Source: Peromyscus leucopus (Eukaryota > Chordata > Mammalia > Rodentia > Cricetidae). Taken from it: a stretch of DNA of 64,000 nt. Below, piece by piece: positions 11,745-22,091 of the stretch (positions are counted from its first letter, which is position 1; each line of letters starts with the position of its first letter). Both the position numbers and the translations under genes were made by a program. Location of the stretch: positions 148,301,596 through 148,365,595 of the forward strand of contig NC_051065.1 of the NCBI RefSeq assembly GCF_004664715.2, read 5' to 3'. A model generated the notes under the pieces. It was given only the letters and a program-made list of their open reading frames with translations. It was not told the DNA's origin and did not search any database.

Positions 11745-12095
11745 TGTCTTAGGGTTTGTTTTTTTTTTTCTTTATCACTATGAAGAGACATCATGACCAC
11801 AGCAAATCTTATAAAGTAAAACATTTAGTTGGGGTGGCTTGCTTACAGTTTCAGAGATTCAGTCCATTATCATGACAGGGAGCATGGTGGCGTGCAGACA
11901 GACATGGTGCTGAAGCTGAGAGAGCTACATCTTGCAGGCAACAGGAATTCGACTGACTGACACTGAGGGAAGCTTGAACAAAAGAGACCTCAAAGCCTGT
12001 CCCCACAGTGACACACTTCCTTCAACAAGGCCACACCTCCTAATAATGCCACTTCCTTTGGGGGCCATTTTCTTTCAAACCACCACAATATGTAA
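11745..12095 (-). repeat. Rodent dispersed repeat, inverted copy
   Basis: Inverted copy of the 8525-9268 family: 'tatgaagagacatcatgacc', 'cagtttcagagattcagtcc', 'gacacacttccttcaacaag' and 'ccacacctcctaataatgcc'. It interrupts the LINE reverse-transcriptase region. Confidence 0.78.
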
Positions 12096-12830
12096 ATCAG
12101 TAAATGTTATTCATCATGTAAATATAATCAAACACAGAAATCACATCATTTCAATAGAGGCAGAAAAGTCCTTTGACAAAATTCAGGATTCCTCTGCAAT
12201 AAAAGTCATGAAGAAGCTAGGAATGAGGGGAGCATATCTCAACATAATAAAGGATATATGTGACCAGGCTATAGACAATATCATGCTAAATGAAGAAGGA
12301 TTCAAAGCATTCTCACTAAAGTCAGGAATAAGACAAGAGTGTCCACTCTCCTCCACTCCTATTAAATACAGTGCTTGAAGTCCGAGCTAGAGCATTAAGA
12401 AACAAGAAGGGAAAGTATCTCCATTTGCAGGTGGTATAATTCTATATATAGGAGATCCTGGGACTCAACCAAAAACTCTTAGAGCTAAGTGGCAAGATAC
12501 AGAATTAACACACATAATCAGTAGCCTTCCTATATACCAATGTCAAACACACTGAAGGCTTTATCAGGGGAACAATCCCGTTCACAATAGCTACACAATT
12601 AATGAAATGCATAGGAATAAACCTAACTAAGGAAACAAAGACTTCTACAATGAAAACCTTGAGACACTAAAGAACGAAATCGAGGAAGACACCAGAAGAT
12701 GGAAAGGACTTCTGTGCTCATGGATAGGAAAAATCAATACTATAAAAATGACCACTCTACCTAAAGCAATCTACAAATGCAACGCAACCCCAATAAAAAT
12801 TCCAGGGTGATACTTTACAGATGTAGGAGA

Positions 12831-13670
12831 AATAATCTCAAAATGTGTATGGTGGCACAGAAAGTCAGTCTGCAGCCCAGGCTGCCAGGCTGAACCCACC
12901 TGCAGATACAGTTGTACCCTAAGATAACTGTGGGTTAGGATTCAGCGTGAATTTGCAGAAGGAAACATAATTTAACCCACAACACTGTTCAAGGAATATG
13001 TATTGACAAAGTATCTTTCTCTTACAGAGTAACCTGAGCACATGATATCTCTGCTTCGCTTTCCATCATCTAACACAACCTTTCTTTTCTTTCTTACTTT
13101 AAGGAGTGAACTGTATGTTCTCATACCACCATCTAAGCTGGAGTAGAGTCAATACCCATCTCATTAGCCTTCGTGCATTCATTTGGGAACTTTGGCAGAT
13201 TGCAGAGGGAAGAGACTAGAGTCGAATCTGTAATTAGTCAAGGGTGGAGGGGGCACAGAGGGATCAGGGAGTGGCCAACCTTCACTGACTCTTCCTTTTC
13301 TTTTCCTTATATTGTGATTGGTCATAACTCCAGTTCTCCAGATGAAGTCTTGAGTCAGCATTTCTGGAGTGAGACAGAAAGAGGCCTCTCTTCTGCTCAC
13401 CTCTGGAATGAAGAGAATAAAAACCTGGCTGCCAAGAATTCCACCCCACCCCCGGCAGGAGGAACTAGGATGTTCTTGGGGTATCCCCAAGTGATGTGGA
13501 TTAGGAACCTTTTTGACACCACATCATAGAGAATGAAAACACTCATAATATATATTTGCAAGTATGAGACCAATGGTATATGTGAAAAATGGAAATCATC
13601 CGGAGAAAAATGAGGAAATAATACTCTATTAGAATACTTTGTTTTAGAATGCTCTAAAACAAAGTATCAA
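12831..13670. other. Intergenic DNA, nothing recognised
   Basis: No recognised repeat. The overlapping ORFs 13173-13529 (plus) and 13179-13490 (minus) show no known domain and no splice context that I would trust. Confidence 0.4.
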
Positions 13671-13677
13671 ATACATA

Positions 13678-13750
13678 GTGGTCTGGTGATGTGGCTTAGT
13701 TGGTAGAGTGGATGCAGAAGTCTCTGGGTTTGACCCCCAGCACTACACAA
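13678..13750 (+). repeat. tRNA-derived SINE fragment (ID/B2-like, old)
   Basis: 'gtggcttagttggtagag' and 'tgggtttgacccccagcac' are A-box-like and B-box-like tRNA remnants. A similar fragment occurs at 13928-13990. Not a tRNA gene: no acceptor-stem pairing is evident. Confidence 0.6.
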
Positions 13751-14103
13751 GACCGGGTGTGATGTTACCTGCCTGCATATCAACACAGGAAATGGAGGCA
13801 GGCAGATCAGGAAATCCACGCCATCCTCGGTAAAAGGAAGCTGGGGTGACACAAAGATAGAAGAATACATTAAAACAAAGCCATTTTATTTTAGCTGTAT
13901 TGATTGATAAAGGTTAGTACCACTGGGCTGGGAGTGCAGCTGGGTGGTTGAGCACTTGCTTAGCATGCATAAGACACTGAGTTCAGTTCTGTCTGTCTCT
14001 GTCTCTCTCTCTCTCACACACACACACACAGAGTACACTGTACATGCACACATGTATGTAGCACTCACTTTTCTAAAAGGAAGTTCACTATTATTTTTAT
14101 TTA

Positions 14104-14198
14104 TTTATCTATCATCTGTTTGTCCATCCATCCATCCACCCATCCATCCGTCCGTCCGTCTGTCTATCTGTCTGTCTATCTACCTACCTATTTATCTG
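14104..14198. repeat. (TCCA)n/(TCYG)n/(TCTA)n tetranucleotide array
   Basis: Shifting tetranucleotide repeats tccatcca, tccgtccg, tctgtcta and ctacctac. The left side is a short (TCTC)n(AC)n at about 13990-14030. Confidence 0.93.
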
Positions 14199-14296
14199 AG
14201 TGTTGAACCCAGGGCTTTGTGCATATTAAGTAAGCACTTCATCATGGAGCTTTAGCTTCCGCCCAGGAAGACTACTCTATGCAAGAAAAAAATTAG

Positions 14297-14346
14297 TCTC
14301 TCTCTCTCTCTCTCTCTCTCTCCCTCCCTCCTCCCTCCCTCCCCCC

Positions 14347-14437
<91 letters not shown>

Positions 14438-14545
14438 TCTCTCTCTCTCTCTCCCCCCTCTCTCTCTCCCTCCCTCCCTCCCTCTCTCCCTCCCTCCCTC
14501 TCTCCCTCCCCCCTCCCTCTCTCCCTCCCCTCCCCCTTCTCTCCA
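14297..14545. repeat. ~250-bp polypyrimidine tract with C-run
   Basis: Uninterrupted C/T on the plus strand: CT dinucleotides, a run of about 18 C near 14340, more CT, then CCCT/CCCCT blocks. The long RE/RG-rich ORFs on the minus strand are read-through of this tract, not genes. Confidence 0.97.
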
Positions 14546-14705
14546 GGGTCTTTCCTGGTTCCATTTTTCAAGTACTAGAATTATAGCTACGACCTACCAT
14601 ATCAGCAAAAATGAATCTCTTAGGGGACGATAGTTGATGTCTGGTAAGAGTCTGAAGAGTAAATAAGCCTCCATCCATTCTCCATACACACCACTTCAAT
14701 TAAAT

Positions 14706-14707
<2 letters not shown>

Positions 14708-14757
<50 letters not shown>
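14708..14757. repeat. (CA)n microsatellite
   Basis: About 25 pure CA dinucleotides. Confidence 0.97.
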
Positions 14758-14758
<1 letters not shown>

Positions 14759-14824
14759 ATGTTAGTAGAAGGATGTGCTGGTTAGTTTTCTTGTCAATTT
14801 TACGCAAAGGCCTTTTCCACACCT

Positions 14825-15335
14825 ATTAAGATGATCATGTGATTTCTTGTTGTTAGTGTATTCTGGTGCTATTTTACATTTATTAATTTGAATATGTTGA
14901 GCCATCTTTAGATTCCTAGAATGAGAGCTACTTAATTATAGTGTATGATTTCTCAATATGTTATTGAATTTGTAAGTATTTATTGAGAATTTCTGTGTCT
15001 ATGTTCATCAGGAGAATTATTATGGCTTTCTGTGGTTTTGGAATTGAGGCAACATTGGCTTTATTGAATGTTTTCTCGTGCCTTTACATTTCTCTTTTAT
15101 GGAAAAGTTTAAGAATCATTGGTATTTGTTCTTTCAGGCATGGTAGCATTTGGCTTTATCCATACAACCTTGGCTTTTCTTTTTATACTGCTCCATCTCA
15201 TTCTAGATCTGCTTATATGCTTTTGATTTGATTTTGTAGACAATATGTATTTTAGAATTTACCCAGTTCCTCTAGATTTTTCTATCTTTTTGTAATACAG
15301 CTTTTCAAAATATTACCTAATGGTCTTCTAAATTT
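14825..15335 (-). mobile_element. L1 ORF2 fragment, antisense
   Basis: The plus strand is T-rich and matches the complement of L1 ORF2: 'tatgttgagccatctttag', 'tgtctatgttcatcaggag', 'tatggctttctgtggttttgg'. Frames are broken. Confidence 0.75.
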
Positions 15336-15339
15336 CACT

Positions 15340-15745
15340 GGTGTCTGTTGTAACCTCCTGTGAGGAGTGGATGAAGTCCTAAGTGAATCTGTATTATTGA
15401 CATGTCAAAGACCCCAATACCTAAGACCCATGGGGCTGGCCAGGTCTTCCCCTCGTCCAAGTACAAATGTTGACAATGTGTGTAGAAATATGAGCTACAG
15501 CTTCCTCCTGTAGTGGATGACTACAGCCTGAGACTGCTCTCCTACAGAGACCCCTACCAAGATTGGCTAATTCGCCTCCTTCAGCTGTATGTAAGAGTTT
15601 CTGGGGTGCTAGTGTGTTTCCATCAGAGTACACAGTCCACCTGACCCCAACTTTCTTTGTATGTATGTCTGTGGTGTCTTTATCCCCAGTGCCCCAGACA
15701 GTCAATCCCAAAGCCATGCAGGTCATGGCAACATCCCATTTCCCA
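15340..15745. repeat. Unclassified repeat-like insert in L1
   Basis: Sequence between two antisense L1 pieces that resembles an LTR-derived rodent repeat ('gagtttctggggtgctagtgt', 'gccatgcaggtcatggcaac'). I cannot assign a family. Confidence 0.4.
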
Positions 15746-15895
15746 TCTCTACTTTTATTAATTTGGCTCTTTCCTTTCTTTTGGTTAGTTTGGATAAGGG
15801 TTTGTTGATCTTGCTTAGTTTTTCAAAGAACCATATTTGTTTTATTGAGTCTTTGTCTCTATATAATTAATTCATGCCCTGGCTATTTTTTAAAA
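15746..15895 (-). mobile_element. L1 ORF2 fragment, antisense
   Basis: 'gataagggtttgttgatctt' and 'tttttcaaagaaccatattt' are the complement of a well-known L1 ORF2 stretch. It continues the 14825-15335 fragment after the insert. Confidence 0.75.
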
Positions 15896-15904
15896 GTTTT
15901 TTTG

Positions 15905-15990
15905 CTCTTTGGAAGCTGAGGGTGGGTAAGGAAGAAGATGAGGAGAAGAAGAAAGAGAAAGAGAAAGAAAGGAAGGAAGAAAAGAGGAAG
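15905..15990. repeat. GA-rich low-complexity tract
   Basis: Purine-rich gaagaagatgag/gaaagagaaag repeats. Confidence 0.85.
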
Positions 15991-15994
15991 AACT

Positions 15995-16900
15995 ATATCT
16001 ACCATTATTTGCAGGTGATTGTATACTTATAAAAGCTAAAATAATTTGTAAACAAACTATTAGACTTAATTAGTAACTTCAGCACAGTATCTGGATTTAA
16101 TGTCAATATGCTAAGATCCATTGCATCTCTAAATACTAGCAAATAAAAAGTTGAAATAAAAATAGAAAAGCCATTTCTAGCAGTATAAAAAAGCCAGCAC
16201 CAGGTTGAGCTGAAATCCCAGGGAGTCCTTGCCCTGAAGGAGATGGGAGTGGGGGGTTAGGCTGCAGGGAAGGGGGCAGGAGGGAGGACAGGGTAATCTG
16301 TGGCTGATATGTAAAATTAAATCAAATTATAAAATAAAATAAATAAAAATAAAATTTAAAAAAAGCCATCACCAAAGACCCTGTCTTGTTTTGTTTTATT
16401 CTGTTTTTAAGACTTTTTAAAATTTATGAATGATAGTGAAAATATAGTAGATGTTCCAATGGAATTTCACTGAGCTGTAAAGAAAGATGGAACTATAAGA
16501 TTTGCGGGGAAGTGGATGGAAATGGAAAATAATATATGAAGTGGGGTAACTCAGGCTTGGAAAGACAAATGCCACATGTTCTCATTCAGATTGGATCCTG
16601 GTTTCTAACATTTATATGTGTGCTTTTATGTGGGAGTGACTATGTGCCCAGGAAAGTGTAGAAACCGGGAGAGGGGGAAATAAGTTTATGGTATGTTGGG
16701 TGTCTTTGTGTGTAGTAGAACAATGTAAATTAAAAGTGGAAGGGGGAATCCTAGGGTTGGAAAAGTATAAGTGGAGAGGTGGTGGGGGATGGAGAGAGAA
16801 GGGTAGAGGGAGAATCAACTAATACTATGTATGGAAGAACAATAAGGAAATCTAATCCTTGTTAAGCTAATAAAGATTAAATTTAAAAAAAGGTTTTTTT
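15995..16900 (+). mobile_element. L1 3' fragments
   Basis: Three plus-strand L1 pieces. 15995-16190 resembles late ORF2. 16200-16370 has the rodent L1 3' UTR signature ('ccctgaaggagatgggagtg' through 'ctgatatgtaaaattaaat'). 16420-16620 resembles the ORF2 end of another L1 copy ('tggatggaaatggaaaat', 'gacaaatgccacatgttctc'). Confidence 0.7.
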
Positions 16901-16943
16901 TATCAAAAAAATTAATTAAAAAAGTGGTGGTTTTTTTTTTCTG

Positions 16944-17119
16944 TCATATGTATGTGTGTGGGGATGTGTGTGAGAATGAAGGTGCCCACTTAGGCCAGAG
17001 GCATTGGATTCCCTGAGCTGGGGTTATAGGTGAGCTGCCTGATATTGGTGTTGCAAATCAACCTGGTCCTCTGGAAAAGCAATACATACTCTTAACCCCT
17101 GAGCTATCTCTCTAGCCCA
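16944..17119 (-). repeat. B2-related SINE (diverged)
   Basis: Reverse-strand B2: 'ggccagaggcattggattcc', 'ctcttaacccctgagctatc' and 'tctctagccc'. Confidence 0.8.
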
Positions 17120-17689
17120 ACCTTGACCATTACTTTCCAAAACTAATGCTGCCTTTGACTTGCTCTTGTTTTTCTAAGGCCTTGGGGGTATATCCTCACA
17201 TTGTTACCTTGAGAGCTGACTTTCTAATGTAAGCACTCACAGCCATAAACTTTTCTGTTAGTGCTCTCTCTCGTCATTGTGACAGACACCTGAAAGAGGC
17301 GATTTAAGGGAGAGAGGGCTTGTCTTTGACCCACGGTTCAGGGGGTAAAGTCTATCATGGCAGCAATGTGTTCATGTTTCTTTTACATTCTAAAATGTGA
17401 TCTGTTTTAGAGAAAGTTCCCTAGCCAGCTGATAAGAATGTGGGTTCCATAGCTGTAGGATAGAATATTCTGTGGGTGTTTGTTATGATCCATAGTTCAG
17501 ATTAACGCTAAAGATTTTTAGTTTGTTAGCTGGTTGGTTTTAATTTTTTTTGTACATAATATCTATTATAGAGAATGGAATGTTAACCACCACTATAATT
17601 TTTATGGCCCCGTTTTTCCCTTTATGTCAAATAATGTTTGTTTTTTGATATTAGGTACATAAAATTTTGCTGAATATGTATTTATAATC

Positions 17690-17804
17690 ATTATTCTTTA
17701 GACAGAGTTTCACTATGTAGCCCTGGCTGGCCTGGAACTTACTTTGTGGACCAGGATGGCATTGAACTCACAGAGATCCACCTGCCTCTGCCTCCTGAGT
17801 GCTC
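17690..17804 (-). repeat. B1 SINE, truncated
   Basis: 'gacagagtttcactatgtag' through 'gcctcctgagtgct'. It stops before the 'gggattaaagg' block and abuts the Dnajb11 pseudogene, so it may mark a deletion or the pseudogene's 5' truncation point. Confidence 0.85.
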
Positions 17805-18721
17805 ATGATGCCCAAGCTGAGGAGAAATTCCAGGATCTGGGTAAGGCTCCTGAGGTTCTGTCAAACAATGAAACTTGGAAACAGTGTGACACTTACAGTG
17901 AAGTAGGCTTGAAAGATGGTGGTCAGAGCTTTCAAGGACACATCCCTCCCCCCCACACACACACTGCTTTGGAGGTTTTGGCTTTATGCTTGGAGGAACC
18001 CCTTGTCAGCAGCACAGAAAAAAAACTAAGAGGAAGTGACGTCATCATAGATGGAGAAGGCACTTTGGAAGAAATGTATGCAGGAAATTCTGTGGAACTA
18101 GTTAGAAACAGGACTGTAGCCTGAAAGGCTCCTGGGAAATGGAAATGCAACCATTGACAGGAGGGGGATGTGAACCACACAGCTGGGCCTGGGTGCTTCC
18201 AAATGACCCAAGAGGTGGGTTGTAATGAGTCCTCTAAAGTCAAACCAGGGAATGAAGAACACACACTTGAAGTAGAAATAGAATCTGGGGTAGAGATGGC
18301 ACGGAGTACCCCTCTATTGGAGACAGCGATCCTCATGTGGATGGGGAATACAGAGACCAATGACTCCAAATCAAAGTTGTCAAGCACCAGATATTTGAGA
18401 GGAAAGGCGATGATCGTACAGAAATGTCCTCTCACTAGAGGGGGCTGTGGTTGCCTTTGAGGTGTACGGTACTTACTTAGATAGTCACAAATACATATTT
18501 CCCAGCATATTTCCCAGGATGAGCTTAGCAGTCCAGGAGCCAGGCTATGGAGAAAGGGGAAGGCTCCCCACCTTGACAACAATAACATCAAGGGTCCCTT
18601 GATAATTGCTTTCAATGGGGATTTTCCAACGGAACAGCTGACAGGAAGCAAACAAAGGTGTCAAGCAGCTGCTCAAACAAGAATCAGTGCAGAAAGTCCA
18701 AATGGACTGGAGGGTTATTAG
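17805..18721 (+). pseudogene. Processed pseudogene of Dnajb11 (ERdj3), 5'-truncated
   Basis: The plus strand reads as a decayed, intronless copy of Dnajb11, the soluble ER Hsp40 co-chaperone of BiP. Recognisable blocks in order: AEEKFQDLG and EVLSNNE (end of the J domain), EVGLKDG, GSDVIIDGEGTLEEMYAGN, a MTQEV block, [10 protein letters not shown], the complement of KLWKKGEG-type sequence near 18540, and a C-terminal NGLEGY followed by TAG at 18719-18721. The part before the J-domain end, including signal peptide and HPD motif, is missing. An in-frame TGA at 18122-18124 replaces an expected Arg codon (a CpG-type CGA to TGA change), with further frameshifts after about 17940 and 18300. Expected exon junctions are absent, which indicates retrotransposition. 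The long minus-strand ORF over this region is a chance reading of the antisense. Identification is from memory of the Dnajb11 protein. Confidence 0.88.
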
Positions 18722-19556
18722 CAGTGAATTAAACTGGACATGGTTGAAACAGGTAGCTCAGGGATATTTACTGTTTACAGGGTTTTTGTGTGTTTTCATC
18801 ATTTCGATATGCAAATTTGACTTAAACTCCCTGCCCCCTATAATCATCACGACATGAATAGTAAAGAGGCTTAAGAATCTGTGTATTGCATTCAGAATGA
18901 GCAGCAGAAGGTTAGCTAACACCTCTCCCTCTGGAGATTTAATGTCTGGTGCTGCACTCCCCCCTCCCCCCAGGTTCAAGGAGTAGTCTCGAGAGGACGC
19001 CAGAGAAAGGAAACCAGATGACGGTTAGAGACAATGGTTAGCTGTTTCAGAATGTCAACTGGAGAAGTCTGTTTTTAAATATACCCTGGTTATTCTTTTT
19101 CCCGTGAGCTGGATGGGTAGGCCTCCCATGAGGCACGGTGCACATGCAGCATGCAAAGGAATGGTGAGAGCCCAGGCCCCACTGGACACACACGGTGTCC
19201 AACAACCAAGAGCTCAGTGCACTGACTCGATTAGAGACTGAGCTACGTGAACTAAGGTTACAAAAGATCTCATTGTCTTTGGGAGAATGCATTTTCTCAT
19301 TTTGTTTGGTAATAATAAAATCTGATATGGGTATTTTACTGTGAAAAACATAACTCATGGACTTGGATGTTGATTTCTTTCTCTAGACAGGAAAATGTTC
19401 ATTATAACTTCATTGAATAGTTTCTTTCTATGATTTTAGTTCGCATTTTAATTTCTTCTTCTACTCTGGGGATTCAAGATTTTTATCTCTTAATCATGTT
19501 CCAGAGTTTTTGGAAATTGTGATCACACTTGCTTATTACTTTTTCATATATAATTT
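18722..19556. other. Pseudogene 3' flank and unrecognised DNA
   Basis: The first ~100 bases may be remnants of the Dnajb11 3' UTR ('gaattaaactggacatgg'). I see no preserved poly-A tail. Beyond about 18830 nothing is recognised. Confidence 0.4.
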
Positions 19557-19559
19557 TAT

Positions 19560-19749
19560 TTTATATTTATGAATATTTTTCCTGCATGTATGCCTGTTTA
19601 CCACATGTGTGCCTGGTGCCTGTGGAGGCCAGAAGAGGGTTTTGGACCCCCTGGATCTAGAGTTACAGACAGTTGTGAGCTACCACACGGGTATTGGGAA
19701 GTGAGCATGGATCAGCCAGTGCTAACTACTGAGCCATCTCTCCAGCCCC
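19560..19749 (-). repeat. B2-related SINE
   Basis: Reverse strand: 'cacatgtgtgcctggtgcc', 'ggaggccagaagaggg' and 'gagccatctctccagcccc'. Confidence 0.9.
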
Positions 19750-20329
19750 AAAAAACTTTCCAAAAGACACTTTCCAATAAAACAAACTATATATTTGTTG
19801 TTGTCCTGACTCTTCTCAACCAGCATAATGCATGGAGGCACCTTCTAATCTACCATTTTATTCCAGAAATCCCAAGTTTTGGATACCACTAAGTGTGAAT
19901 TGGAAATGTATGATAGTACTGAATAATGATTACAGATTGAATGGATACAACAGTTATACCTAAGGCAATATACAGTATATGTTAGTGTTCTATAACCATA
20001 ACAAAATATCTGAGATAGTTGATGTGTAAAAAAAAAAAGAAAATTTTCATTTTTGCTGGTAGTTTTGGAGCTTCTTGTCCAAGACTGGGGAGTCTTATTC
20101 TTTGGGCATCTGGTAGACCTACTGGATGGAAATGACAGAGAACGTGTAGTAAAAGAAACTGTTTATCTCATGGCCAGAAACAAAAGAAGAGGAAATCGAG
20201 GGTCCTACAGATATCTTCACGAGCACACACCCCAGAGACTTAAGAACCTCCCACTCAGACCCACTTCCCAAAAGTTTCATCACTTCTCAGTAAATTTACC
20301 TTTAAGCACAGATTCTTGGGGGAACTTGA

Positions 20330-20460
20330 TGGTTCATAATGCTTGTCAACTTGACAGGATCTAGAGTCATCTTAGAAACAAATCTTTTGCGGTATCCATG
20401 AGTGAGTTTGTAACTGGGTAAATGGAGATGGAAGAACCCACCCTAAATATGAATGGAATC
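20330..20460. repeat. Rodent dispersed repeat fragment
   Basis: 'gcttgtcaacttgacagg' with 'ctagagtcatcttagaaac' belongs to a common rodent repeat. It is cut at its right end by the LTR starting at 20461. A short related piece is seen near 14772. Confidence 0.6.
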
Positions 20461-20802
20461 TGTAGGTGGAGTTTCTTTGTGTCCCAGCAGCTGCTCCCAA
20501 ATAATCACAGAGACTTAATATTAATTATAAGTGCTTGGCCAATAGCTCAGGATTATTACTAACTAGCTCTTACAACTTAAATTAGCCCATTTATATTAAT
20601 CTACATTCTGCCATGTGGCATTACCTCTCTTTCATCTTGCACCTCCTGTTTCCTCTCCATGTCTTGCTGGTGACTCCTCTGACTCTGCCCTTCTTCCCAG
20701 TGTCCTTAGTCTGGTTCTCCCACCTAACCTTATCCTGTCCAGCTATTGGCCAGTCAGCTTCTTTATTAAATCAATCATAGAGTGTAAAGGAGTAATTCCA
20801 CA
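20461..20802 (-). mobile_element. ERV 3' LTR, antisense, with polypurine tract
   Basis: TG...CA element of the same family as 8815-9174 in reverse orientation, with AATAAA on the minus strand ('tttatt' near 20762). The adjoining plus-strand sequence 'tttctccctttttg' is, on the minus strand, a purine run directly before the LTR start. That is the position of a retroviral polypurine tract, so this should be the 3' LTR of a minus-strand provirus whose internal part lies at higher coordinates. Confidence 0.8.
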
Positions 20803-21239
20803 TTTCTCCCTTTTTGTCTAATTAAAAAGGAAGGTTTTAACTTTAACATAGTAAAATTATATACAACAAAAATAGCTATTAAGTAAGAATTACAGTTACA
20901 ATATCAAGTCCATTTATGGTTAGTAAATTTAGAGAAAATATTCTATTATTTATCTTTGTGACTCTAAAGTTTTATACCTAATTTATCTTTTGTCATAACT
21001 AAGGAAAACATTAACTATGTTTGTTTAGTCTTCAACTCCGTCAAAGACCCCAGAAGGATGAAATGTTACCTAATGACAGGGAAATCTGGCTGTCTGGACA
21101 GTCACTCAAAGTTCTGTAATATTGAGGCATCCATCTTTGGCCTACAGGCCTAGTATATCTGACAGGCTTTTCTGAGAAGCAGGAAATTTTGAAGGACTGT
21201 CCTACCTTGTCTTGGAAAAGTTTGACAGTCACTTTCTTT

Positions 21240-21700
21240 TGTGTGGGGCATTTACCCACCACCCCCACAGCTTCCCAGAGTTTTCTTGAGTGCGATCAGC
21301 AGGAAATATTAGATAGAAGGATTTATTGCGAAGAATATTGCGGAGATAAACAGATAGAAAATAAAGGATAGCCTCGAGAGGGCCTGGAACCTATTCCAAT
21401 GGGCCGGGACTGTCTCTGGTCCAGGGTTTTTATAGAGACGCCAAGGGGTGGAGCAAAAGACCTCCTCCCCCAGCACAGCCAAGTGCAGACCATCTCAGAC
21501 ACCTGCACTCAGACCCATGGTCCTGATCATCCTCTATTCGGACCTGCTGGGTAAAGCCACGAGGAACCCCAGAACGGGCTCCCACACTTTTGCATCCTTC
21601 TGGTCCAGTTTGGACAGTATACTGTCAGCAATTGAGCCAAGGGCAGTTTTTTGACTAGCTTTTACCATAAGGAAAGCAAACTCCATATGGAGTTTCTTTG
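21240..21700 (-). mobile_element. LTR-like segment, antisense (tentative)
   Basis: The minus strand carries AATAAA (plus 'ggatttattgcg' near 21320) and the sequence looks like an LTR R/U5 end. Boundaries are unclear. Confidence 0.35.
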
Positions 21701-22091
21701 ATGCCCATTATCTTCTCTGAAATAAATTGGTGCTGCCAGGAGCAGACCTGTCTTGTGGGATGACTCATCCCTAACAGGCTCTAGGGCCAGCCAGTTCAAA
21801 CCAGTAATAAGATACTTTCTGAGAGACAACCTGGGTCTGCCTAAGGGTCTTAGCAACAGCAACTGAGACATGATCTGAAGATGACCTGGATCAATGAGAG
21901 GCATCTACATCACACTAGCAGATGCATATTCATCAGACCTTCCCCCAGGGTGGAGTGGAGGGTATATAAATTTTGCCTCTTCCTGAATAAACTGAGTTTG
22001 TTGTTTCAACATTCTCCTACAGTCTGTGTCATTGACTCTGTGCCTACTTGGCTCCTCCCCAAAGGGAACAACAGCACAGGACCCTGCCACA
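21700..22091 (+). mobile_element. LTR of a different ERV family (tentative)
   Basis: Has promoter-like architecture in order: 'gggtatataaatt' (TATA, about 21960), 'cctgaataaactgag' (polyadenylation signal, about 21985), then a pyrimidine-rich U5-like end 'ggctcctcccc'. No gene follows. The left edge is uncertain. Confidence 0.5.

Larger units (their letters stand above)
7600..12830 (+). mobile_element. Fragmented LINE (L1/HAL1-like) with nested insertions
   Basis: A degenerate plus-strand LINE. The 5' part (7600-9740) resembles ORF1-type sequence: 'cccagctattctacccagc' is typical of L1/HAL1 ORF1 3' regions. Sequence at 10130-10850 resembles the endonuclease part of ORF2. The stretch 12125-12370 encodes a recognisable reverse-transcriptase block: an AEK-FDKIQ-like motif, a LNIIKDI-like motif, then SGIRQECPLS. 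All frames are broken by stops. It is interrupted by SINEs, an LTR and another dispersed repeat, listed separately. A dead fossil. Confidence 0.8.

Noticed and set aside
12125..12378. Reverse-transcriptase ORF as a possible active element
   Set aside because: Only a short RT block survives, with stops and insertions around it. It is a dead LINE.
14277..14571. ORFs rich in Arg-Glu (RERERE)
   Set aside because: CT dinucleotide repeat read in antisense, not a coding sequence.
17932..18651. 239-codon minus-strand ORF, the longest in the window
   Set aside because: It is the antisense of the Dnajb11 pseudogene and shows no protein family I recognise; the plus strand explains the sequence.
21960..22091. 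TATA box and polyadenylation signal suggesting a gene promoter
   Set aside because: The order TATA, AATAAA, U5-like end is that of an LTR, and no coding exon follows.
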